Shown: in pieces, positions 54,840 through 64,000 of the stretch
Layout of the letters: each line of letters starts with the position of its first letter
Numbering within the stretch: position 1 is the first letter of the stretch
Source of the DNA: Penium margaritaceum
Taxonomy: Eukaryota > Streptophyta > Zygnematophyceae > Desmidiales > Peniaceae
Direction of reading: 5' to 3'
NCBI GenBank assembly: GCA_023375785.1
Contig: SZWC01008545.1
Span: 44,700 to 108,699 of the forward strand
Length of the DNA: 64,000 nucleotides
Position numbers and translations under genes: made by a program
Notes under the pieces: generated by a model
What the model was told of the DNA's origin: nothing
Seen by the model: only the letters and a program-made list of their open reading frames with translations
Database searches by the model: none

Positions 54840-56300
54840 GTAAGAGGAGTGTGCTTTTGTCTTATGTGGCCAGAAAATTCTCTTCTTAGGAGGGACCTCA
54901 GTGCGTGGAGCTAGTGTATGTGTGTGTGGCTGGTGCGCTTGGTCGCCATGCAAAAGTACACTAAGAGCGCACTTGGTGCATTAATTTTTCCTCTATTTCC
55001 GAGCATGTCTTGCATTTTATCCCATAAGGCCAAAACATTCTCTTATTAAGAGGGATGTCCGTGTGTGGGGCTAGTGTATGTGGGAGGTGTACCACGTCAC
55101 CATAGCAAAGTACACTAAGAGCATACTCAGTGTATTAATTTGTCTCATGTGTCCAAACAGACTTTTCCTTTTATGCTATTTGGCCAAAAACATCTCTTCT
55201 AAAGAGGGACGTCAGTGATGTTGAAAAGTTGCATGTCCAAGGGGACGCCGGGAGGTGCCGACGAGCCGCCAGAAAGAGGAAAATCCGCTGCGGCGGATCT
55301 AGCGGCTCGGGGATTGCTCGGATCCCAAAATGAATGATTGCCCCTTCAACAAGTCGCTAAATCCGGTGGAAGTTATTTCACTGGAATCAGACAAGTATCG
55401 AGGGAGATATGGCCTTCCAAAGTTGGGGTGTGTGCGGGGGCTCTGGGAGCCGGCTGTGACTCCTCTTCCACATAACTGATAATCGACCGGACCGAGTAAC
55501 AAAAGTACCATCTGGAGAATTTTCTCCGGAAGGTCTGCCGAGGCGTCTGGTGGATAATCCACTGGATCCTGTAGTGCAGCTTGGTACTGAGGGACTTAGC
55601 CAAAATTATGGCTCGACGTCCGAAACTCAGTAGTACGTTTTGTTACTCGGGGACCATCAAAATTCTGACTGTAGGTCAGCAGACAGGTTTCGAACCTTGT
55701 CACACCCCATCACCAAACTCGACCCAAAATTGGGAGAGGTGCGTCAAAACAGTGCAGGGGACCCCTACACCACGTGCAATGGGATCTGTGCCTTGGGAAA
55801 GGCGCTTCGCATGTGAAGAAAGGTGCCACGACGTGTGCGCACCATGGAGACTTTAGGCGTTTCTGTGGTGGGTGAGACCTGCGTTTCGACAAGCGTAACT
55901 TGGGCTACGCTTGGCCGAATTGCACGCAGCTTGGTTGGAAAGCCCATGACTAGCCCTATAAATATTCTGATCATGTATATGATAAAAAAACGCAAAAGGC
56001 CGTTATCCCCTTCGAAAACTGACTGTCTCTAAATTCCTGCTAACATAGCGTGAGGCAACCAGAAAGCTCCCGCTCAGTCTCAGATTCACCCAAAGAGAAG
56101 ACGTGAACCACCAAGAGACAATCAGACGAACGTGGGGACCGCATGCCGTGCATTCCCTGACAAGTTCGTGGGTCTAATGTATGTGATAAGTGTGCTCAGT
56201 TACCATACGAAAGTACACTAAGAGTGCACTTAGTGTGCTTATCTGTCTCATGTGTCCTTGTCTCCATTGAATTTTGTCCTATGTGGCTTAACTTTCTCTT
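54840..56300 (+). repeat. Tandem repeat array (units ~150-190 bp) split by an LTR
   Basis: Copies begin near 54860, 55015 and 55168, with part of a further copy after 56163. Each has ggcca-aa-attctctt, agggac-tc-gtg, ctagtgtatgt and aagtacactaagag blocks. The third copy is split at 55218/56163 by a solo LTR. The array follows the RT/endonuclease remnant and may be the 3' tail of that element, as several non-LTR elements end in tandem repeats. Confidence 0.65.
55219..56162 (+). repeat. Solo LTR, copia family C3
   Basis: 944 bp, tgttgaaaagtt to cctgaca, colinear with the C3 LTRs and including the segment that the C3 3' LTR lacks. Flanks agtga and agttc agree at 3 of 5 positions. Neither a primer site nor a polypurine tract adjoins it. 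It is the product expected from recombination between the two LTRs of a full element. Confidence 0.8.
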
Positions 56301-57864
56301 CATTTTTCTGTGGTGTACTTTTTTGTAGTGAAAATGATCAGGTAATGTTTTATCTCCATGTTTTTTAGTACATAATGTGTTTCTATGTTTGCTTAGAGCC
56401 CCTCCCATTGTTGCTTGAATATGTTCATGAACCAAAGACAGAATTATTTCTTACCATTTTAAATGCAAAGTTAGTGCAGTTTGATCTTTTTCTACGGTTT
56501 TTGTAGCTTCTTACAGGTAGATTTATTTGGTGGACGTAGATATGTCCAACTTCTCTGACCGTGTAACATCTGCATTACATATCTTATTTATGCTACCCAA
56601 CTCATTGCTCGCTTCCGCTATTCAGTTCGTGCGCTTGTCCCTTGGGTCTCACCTAATTACTTCGCGAAGCATTTCGCGTCAAATTTGACGGCCGGCTAAT
56701 CGATGACGGTATTTTGCGTTGAATATTTGCTGATAATATTGACCTGACCGACGACGACCGAATCTTGCTCTATTTGTCGCTCTAGTTGTCGCAAGGTTGT
56801 CTGGAGAAGCCCCACAGTGTACGGGGGTAGGGCATGTGACGAGGATACTCAAAATGAGTGGTGAAGGGCACTTATCACGCATTGAGTGTGTGGCCACCTC
56901 TAGAATCCAATAAAAAATGGATATTGTAAAGATATCTTTAACATTTCCGTTTGCTAACCAAACGCACCAGTCAAGCATTTGCGAACATACATTCCAAAAA
57001 CATATAAACAGTGAAATAAAAAGGCTCATATGGATATGAAAACCCGTTAATGTTTGCGAAATGATTGACCAAACAAAAATCCTCAAACCACCATGACGAC
57101 TAGGTACAGGCTCGGTACACGTAACTGTTGTCTGCCGCCGGGCTCTTCATTGCGGGGGGGCATTTGGTGTGTGAAAGAGAAAATGAACTGGGTGTGTTCC
57201 GTGAAGATTAAAAAAGCTTCTACTCAACTTGCCCGTCGTCGTCTTAGCTTTACAAGGGATTGGAAAAGAAAATCATCAAGGCGAGAATGTAATGTATACC
57301 GTATTGTAGACTTTTGGAGAGGACTGGGGGAACTGTTCAAGAATGACAAGTATCCACGCGGTTCATAAATCAATGTGTTATTTTGAACGGGTTTGCTATG
57401 TTTGCAGTCGGTGAAAATAGAAAGTATGTACCAAGTCAAAATCGCTGGAAATTCCTCCCTTCTTGATAAAAGAGTTTGGGAATAAAAAACTCACCTTCGA
57501 GCTTGAAACATCGATTATCTGATTTCTCTAATCCATCGCATCACTTACCGACCTCAAACAAAGACAAGGCAGTCAAAGAATTGGATCAGACCTTTTGAAG
57601 TCTCTACTCGTTCGTTGGAAGTTGACCACGAGTAAGACAAACAAATCAGAGGCACGAAGCTCCAAAAGCTTTCAAACCATGTGACTTTACAATGGAACCA
57701 ACATCACGAACCATTCAGAACTCAAAGACCAGAAATTGCACACGTAGTGTGTGATAAGTGCACTTCCTCACTCACTATGAACACAATCGTCCACATACAC
57801 TGAGCCTCACACTGGGGGGAGAGGGGGGGTCCTCGCAGAATATATACGATGGGACCACTGGGTG
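56301..57864. other. Unassigned AT-rich DNA
   Basis: No gene or known repeat recognised. Frames on both strands are short or look accidental. Confidence 0.3.
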
Positions 57865-57869
57865 GCCGT

Positions 57870-58594
57870 TGTTGACATGGTGTGCCCCTTGCCATGAGTG
57901 CCGTTGATCGTACGTCCTTCTTCGACCACTGGGGAGTGGTCGAACACCTGATCTGAATTTAGATTTGGATTCCTTGGATTTTTCCATGCAGAATCGAGCT
58001 TTGAATCGCTCGATTGGAGTGAGTATTCAGAAAGATAGCCTAGCCCAAAAATCGGGTGTTGGGCGGGTGGAATCTTGTACCCGCCATGGGTGGCGGGATA
58101 ATGTACCTCCAGTGATCCGAGTTCGTCTCCAATGGGCTCTAAATGCACCAAGGGCATGAATGAGGCAACCATAAGGACCTCCTTGACCAGGGTGAACTTC
58201 TCCTCGACTTCTGGGCGAAGAAAGGTGCTTCGACGGGTCATAGTCGAAGTGCCCCCCATTGCCTAGCGTGCAAGGCAAGGTGGGTGGCTCCACCAAGGGT
58301 TACTTCGACGGCCGTAGCAGGGGCTCTACTGCTCCGATTTGGACGTGCTTGGATGCATTGGAAAGCTTAGATCACAGTATATCAGGATCTGATGTAATCT
58401 CACTATGCTAAGAAACAAAAACTTGTTTCGATTCATTTCTACTGAATGTGACGTGTTCTGTCCACTCACATCCGTGATCCTTGTGCTCCACACTCTTCAC
58501 CATTGGTGTCCATTGGTCACCCCAAACATTGGTAGCGTGCATCAACAAGAGCTAGGAATCCTTGAGGATGCCTCCACACCCACTAGAGCCAACA
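57870..58594 (+). repeat. C1 5' LTR
   Basis: Colinear with the 3' LTR with no large indel. By eye there are roughly 50-60 differences, many of them transitions. Confidence 0.92.
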
Positions 58595-58596
58595 AA

Positions 58597-58611
58597 GGGT
58601 TATGGGCCCAC
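58597..58611 (+). other. C1 primer site, initiator-Met half-tRNA type
   Basis: gggttatgggcccac, two bases after the LTR, is exactly complementary to the plant initiator-Met tRNA anticodon arm and identical to the C3 site over 15 bases. Confidence 0.87.
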
Positions 58612-58661
58612 GTGCCTAGAAGGACCCTAGCTCTACAACGTTCACGCTACCGACGCGCGCC

Positions 58662-61600
58662 ATGGCACCGGCCGAGAAAGAGAGCATTAGCGTCTCGAAG
58701 TTTGACGGACTTGGCTTCCACTTGTGGAGGTGGGAGTTTGAGGTCTTCCTTGATAACAAGGGCCTACTTGAGCTGGTCAACGGTAAAGAAACGGCCTCTC
58801 CAGATACCGCGACGCCGAAGGAAGTGGAAGCGTACAAGAAGTGCAACAAGAAGGCGTTTGCTTTGTTGGTGTATGCGCTTTCTCCGACACAGCGCTCCCT
58901 CATTCAAGGATGCACGGAGGCCGCGGAGGCCTGGAAGAAGCTCTGCACCATCTACCAGCCTACCAACCTTGCTAACCAGCTCTTTGTCTTCAAGAGGCTA
59001 GTCACCCTCCGAGCCAACGAAGGTGACAAAATCATGGAGATCCTACAGCAGATTGAGTCCTTGACTGCCGAGTGCGTTGCCATCGGGTGGAAGGTTGACC
59101 CTCAGCTGCAAGCCATGATCCTCCTCCTGGCCTCGCCGGACAGCTGGAGTCACATGATCACCGTCGTAGGCGACTGGTCTGCTGATGAGCTGAAGTGCCC
59201 GAAGGTGGCTGAGTACGTCCGCAATGAATGGATGCGGTGTGGTGGGAGAGAGAGTGGGGCAACATCAACTTCCGCCTATGCCGTCCGCCCTCAAGGTAGA
59301 GGGGGAGGCAAGAAGGAGAAGGGTACAAAGCAGGGCACCAAGAAAGGTGACAAGAAGGGGGAGTGCTATGTGTGTGGCAAAAAAGGCCACTAAGCACGCA
59401 ACTACTCCAACAGGAAGTCGGACCAGTCGGGGAAAGCTGGAAAGAAGGACGACCGTGCAATGATGGCGAAGGATTCCACCGACTTGACACATCCGGGAGT
59501 CTCCGTGATTGACTCCGGATTGGGCCGCCACACGCAATGCAAGCAGGCGACATTCGTCACCTATGGCACCTCGGAACGGCGCATGACTGTGGCCAACGGC
59601 AAAACAGAGTGAGCTGCCGGAGAAGGCAATGTTCGCATCGAGGTGGATGTGGACGGGGAGGCTATCACGAGCACAATTTACGACGTACTCCACATGCCCA
59701 ACTTTGGGGAAAATCTGCTGTCAGTGAGCCGCCTTACCGACAAGGGGCTCGAGGTGCTCTTCAACAAGAAGGAGGCCATCATCCGGAAGGAGGGAGACGG
59801 CGAGGTGATTGCACGTGGAAAGCAAGAGGACGACTTGTACCTGCTACGTGCAAAGATCCTCGGCAGCCGGGCGGGGTCCGATGTTGCCCATCTCGCAAAG
59901 AAGGACGATGGAGACCTGGACCTATGGCATCGTCGCCTATGCCATATCGCTTCCTCAACTGTGAGGGACATGGCAAAGAAGGAAGTGGTGCGGGATCTTG
60001 AGGTCAAGAGCCTCGACGCAGCCAAGAATGCCGTGTGCGAGCCGTGCGTGGTCGGCAAGGCAACACGGCAGCCGTTCGATGGCAAAGGGATGCGTGCATC
60101 GGTGAAGTTGGAGGTGGTCCGCACTGACGTGTGTGGACCATTCGAGAGCTCCATTGGGGGCGCTCGCTACTTCGTGACCTTCATTGACGACCACAGCCGC
60201 AAGCTCAATCTCTACATCATCAAGAGGAAGAGCAATGTCTTGTCGTGTATGCAGGAGTTTGTGGCGGCTGTGGAGCGGCAAACGGAGTTGAAGGTGAAGG
60301 CGTTCCAGAGCGACAACGGCGGCGAGTACGAGGGTTGCTGGGCATGGATGAGGAGCAAGGGGATCGCGTGGCAGAAAACTATGCCACACTCTCTACAGCA
60401 GAACGGCGTCGCCGAGAGGGCAAACCGCACCATCCTCAACATGGTCCGGTCCATGTTGAGCGATGTCGGTCTCGCGCAACGGTACTAGAGCGAGGCGGTA
60501 CAGACAGCGGCGTACATCATGAACCTGACGCCGATGAAGCCGCTAAAAGACACGGAGTCCAAGGTGTGGAAGACGCCACAACAAGTGTGGAGTGGGAGGA
60601 AGCCAACTATGGCTCACCTCCGCACGTTTGGTTGTGTTGCACATGCTGTTGTGTAGGCACGGGAGGGCCGGGGAAAGCTGGACCCGCGGACTCCCCGGTG
60701 CATCTTCGTCGGGTGCGAGAGCGGGAGCAAGGCGTACCGGCTCTTCAACCTGCGGAGGCAGTAGATCGTGAAGAGTCACGATGTCACGTTCGATGAGGAC
60801 AGCCGTTGGACGGACAAGGACGCGGGTCTCTCCAAGCGGGAGGAGTGGATGCCACTCCTCGAGTGGGAGACGCCGGAAGACAAAAAAGAGGGTGACGTCC
60901 CATCGATTCCAGCCGTCAAGAACCATCCGGGTGATGTGGGAGCGGCTGATTTTCATTCAGCTAAGTCGGACAATGAGTCCGAAGCGCCGGCAGCAATGGA
61001 CCTGAATGAAGAGGTGGGGAGTGAGCCCGCACCTCCACGGTCCCCGGGAGAGGGGGAGCAGGCGAGCGGTGCAAGTGGCACCGCAAGGGGGCAGCAGCAA
61101 AAGCAACAATGGCAGCAGCAGCAGCAGCCTCAACAGCAGCAGTCCCGGAGAAGCGGACACGCAAGGAGGACAGCAAAGAGGTACGATGCCGCAGAGGGCA
61201 TATAGACTGGGCTCGCTTGAGCGTTCTTTGCGCAAGAGGAGCCCGAGACCGTCAAGGAGGCATTATAGCGAAAGGATGGGACTGAGTGGGAGGGAGCTAT
61301 GAAATCTGAGCTCGCCTCCCATGAAGAGAACGACACTTGGCAGCTGATTGACAGGCCGGAGGGCGCGAAAATCATCGGCTCCAAGTGGATCTTCAAGAAG
61401 AAGCTCACCAATGAGGGGAAGGTGGAGCAGTACAAGGCGCGGCTGGTCGCGAAGGGGTACGCCCAGCAAAAAGGTGAACACTATGATGAAACCTTCGCGC
61501 CGGTGGTGAAGTTCGCCATCCTCTCGGTGGCGGCGGCGCGCGACTACGAAGTCCACTAAATGGACGTGAAAACTGCGTTCCTCAATGGCGACCTGGACAA

Positions 61601-62792
61601 GGAGGTCTACATGGAGGTGCCGGAGGGGGTGGACGTGCCGCCGGGGAAGGTGTGCCGGCTTCGCAAGGCACTCTACGGGCTGAAGCAAGCACCACTCATG
61701 TGGTACCTAAAAATGGACGGCTTCATAGCCGAGCTTGGCTTCAAGAGCTACGAGGCGGGTCATAGCGTGTACGTGCGGAAGCAGCCGGGGTTGCAGCAGA
61801 TCGTGGTACTTTACGTGGATAATCTCATCCTCGTGTCGTCGAACATGGAGGAATTGGTGAACCTGAAGTGACAGCTGGACGGTCGGTTCAAAATGACCGA
61901 CATGGGCAAGCTCGAGTACTACCTCGGCATCGTCATCAAAAGGGACTGCAAGGCACGCACACTTGAGATGGGGCAGGCAAAGTATGTGCAAGAGGTGCTC
62001 CGCCGTAACAACATAGAGGAGTACAACCCCATCGGCACACCCATGACCACCATATGTGAGCTGAGCTCGAGCATGAGCCCGAGCACGGACGAGGAGAAGG
62101 AGGAGATGGCAGGTGTGCCATACCAGTATGCAGTGGGGAGCATCATGTACGCCATGGTGGCGACGCGGCCCGACCTGGCCTTCGCGGAGGGCCAAGTGAG
62201 TCACTATGTCGCTAACCCCGGGCCGCTGCATTGGCAAGCTGTGAAGCGGATATTTCGCTATCTCAAGGCGAAAAAACAGTCGCAGCTTGTGTTTGGTGGG
62301 GGAGCACGTGACGACTCCCTCGAATTGGTCGACTACTCCGATGCCCACTGGGCTGGTGATGTGGATGACAGAAAATCAACATCGGGGTACGTGTTTGTGC
62401 TTGGTGGTTCAGCAGTTTCATGGGCAAGCAGGAAGCAAGACTTCGTGGCGCTGTCCACCACCGAAGGGGAGTACATCGCCCTCGCGAAAGCCGCAAAGGA
62501 GGCGGTGTGGCTACGGCGGCTATTAAAGGAGATTGGCATGCAAAGGAAGCCCACGATACTCAACGTTGACAACATGAGTACCATCAGCCTCACCCAGAAC
62601 CCAGTGCTGCACAGGAGGACGAAGCACATCGAGATTCGTCATCACTACACGCGCGACTTGGTGGCAAAGGGAGTTGCGGCTATTGTGCATTGTGGCACTA
62701 AGAGCATGCTCGCCGATGCCATGACCAAGGCAGAGCCCAAGGACAGGCACGACGTGTGCTGCATGGAGCTCGGTCTGCGCTTTGAAGTTTAA
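58662..62792 (+). pseudogene. C1 gag-pol polyprotein, nonsense-riddled but in frame
   Basis: One frame of 1376 codons, from ATG 58662 to TAA 62790. In order: gag (Leu-Trp-Arg-Trp-Glu-Phe, 58721 on); zinc knuckle Cys-Tyr-Val-Cys-Gly-Lys-Lys-Gly-His (59364-59390); protease Asp-Ser-Gly (59511); HHCC with Trp-His-Arg-Arg-Leu-Cys-His and Cys-Glu-Pro-Cys (59925-60050); integrase Asp in Arg-Thr-Asp-Val-Cys-Gly-Pro-Phe, Asp in Gln-Ser-Asn-like Ser-Asp-Asn-Gly-Gly-Glu and Glu in Asn-Gly-Val-Ala-Glu-Arg; a Gln-rich linker (61090-61150); RT with Met-Asp-Val-Lys-Thr-Ala-Phe-Leu-Asn-Gly and Tyr-Val-Asp-Asn (61815-61826, second catalytic Asp changed to Asn); RNase H with Asp-Ala-His-Trp-Ala-Gly-Asp. Stops: TAA 59391, TGA 59610, TAG 60486, 60654, 60762, 61203, TGA 61218, TAG 61266, TAA 61557, TGA 61869. 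No indel shifts the frame. Confidence 0.95.
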
Positions 62793-62833
62793 AATGCTAT
62801 ATGTTCCAAGGACAGGGCATCAAGGTTGCGGTG

Positions 62834-62845
62834 CAAGGGGGAGCT
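62834..62845 (+). other. C1 polypurine tract
   Basis: caagggggagct immediately before the 3' LTR; the purine run aagggggag is the likely plus-strand primer. Confidence 0.75.
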
Positions 62846-63571
62846 TGTTGACAGGGGTGTGCCCCTTGCCATGAGTGCCGTTGATCGTACTCCCTGGTTA
62901 GACTACTTAGGAGTGGTTGAACACCTGATCTGACTTTAGATTTGGATTCCTTGGATTTTCCATGCAGGATAGAACTTTGAATTGCTCGATTTGAGTGAGC
63001 ATTCAGAAAGATAGCCTAGCCCGGAAATCGGGTGTTGGGCGGGTGGAATCTGGTACTCCGCCATGGGTGGCGGGATAATCCACCGCCAGTGATCCGAGTT
63101 CGTCTCCAATGGGCTTCAAATGCACCAAGGGCATGAATGAGGCAACCATAAGGACCTCCTTGACCAAGGTGAACTTCTCCTTGACTTCTGGGCGAGGAAA
63201 GGCGCTTCGATGGGTCATCGTCGAAGCGCCTCCCGTTGCCTAGCGTGCAAGGCAAGGTGGGCGGCTCCACCAAGGGTTACTTCAACGGCCGTAGCAGGGG
63301 TTCTACTGCTCCGATTTGGACGTGCTTGGATGCGTTGGAAAGCTTAGATCACAGGCTATAATTATCTGATGTAATCTCACTATGCTAAGAAACAAGAACT
63401 TTTTTCGATTCAGTTCTACTGAATGCGACATGTTCTGCCCACTCACATCCGTGATCCTTGTGCTCCACACTCTTCACCATTGGTGTCCATTGGTTTCCCC
63501 AAAAATTGGTAGCGTGCATCAACAAAATCTAGGAATACTTGAGGGTGCCTCCATACCCACTAGAGCCAACA
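62846..63571 (+). repeat. C1 3' LTR
   Basis: 726 bp, tgttgaca to gccaaca; pair of the 5' LTR at 57870-58594. Confidence 0.92.
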
Positions 63572-63576
63572 GCCAT

Positions 63577-64000
<424 letters not shown>

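Larger units (their letters stand above)
57870..63571 (+). mobile_element. Near-complete Ty1/copia element C1
   Basis: 5.7 kb with LTRs of 725 and 726 bp (57870-58594, 62846-63571), both tgttgaca to gccaaca. Flanking pentamers gccgt (57865-57869) and gccat (63572-63576) fit a 5-bp target duplication with one transition. Primer site, full gag-pol frame and polypurine tract are all in order. Confidence 0.93.

Noticed and set aside
58662-62792. Non-standard code (TAR = Gln) as explanation for the stops in C1
   Set aside because: Three of the ten stops are TGA at arginine-like sites and one TAG replaces a tryptophan, which point mutation explains and TAR reassignment does not.

Overview
The window looks like intergenic nuclear DNA of a large plant-lineage genome, probably a streptophyte (a charophyte alga is one possibility; I cannot fix the species). 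It is almost entirely transposable elements at different stages of decay. I see no convincing host gene, rRNA, tRNA or CRISPR array. The reasons for the assignment are a primer site complementary to the 3' end of plant initiator-Met tRNA, a Ty3/gypsy chromodomain element, plant-type PIF/Harbinger and hAT (BED/DUF659-like) transposases, and abundant Ty1/copia elements. Three N gaps (10033-10413, 32456-33033, 47562-47914) lie in or beside poly-C/G or pyrimidine-rich sequence. A single N at 36221 marks an assembly artefact.

Layout. 1-805: minus-strand fragment of a copia element (family C3). 806-2424: internally deleted gypsy chromovirus. 3.4-5.4 kb: decayed Harbinger with convergent transposase and Myb-like partner. 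5.9-11.5 kb: three copies of an unclassified repeat (R1) with poly-G/C and GATACAC/CAATACAC arms, a minus-strand copia RT/RNase H (8.1-9.9 kb), and a foldback element with three perfect hairpins (10.5-10.9 kb). 11.5-25.5 kb: mostly unrecognised DNA with two pairs of dispersed repeats (R2, R3), a 376-bp TRIM (15883-16258), remnants of gypsy (18.9-19.8 kb) and copia (22.3-23.2 kb), and a C3 LTR fragment (23.6-24.2 kb).

25518-41473 is a three-level nest. Copia element C2 (657/658-bp LTRs, TSD gtgtg/gtgcg) was split by copia element C3 (28097-39110, TSD aaaag/aacag). The 5' LTR of C3 was then split by a complete hAT transposon (28710-33316) with an 11-bp terminal inverted repeat and a perfect 8-bp target duplication ccttgatg. 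Three copia families here (C1, C2, C3) carry a primer site matching the anticodon arm of initiator-Met tRNA rather than its 3' end, as in Drosophila copia and yeast Ty5.

41.5-47.6 kb: low-complexity GCT/GTT-rich DNA, a diverged satellite of about 140 bp per unit, GC-rich minisatellites and a long polypyrimidine tract. 47.9-54.8 kb: remains of a non-LTR-type retroelement with a gag-like coiled-coil frame, a poly-Gln tract, a reverse transcriptase and a C-terminal R2-like endonuclease-like segment. Two of its long frames are broken only by TAG/TAA at positions that read well as glutamine. Downstream tandem repeats (54.8-56.3 kb) contain a solo C3-family LTR. 57870-63571: near-complete copia element C1 whose 1376-codon gag-pol frame has ten nonsense codons but no frameshift. 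The window ends in a long (GA)n tract.
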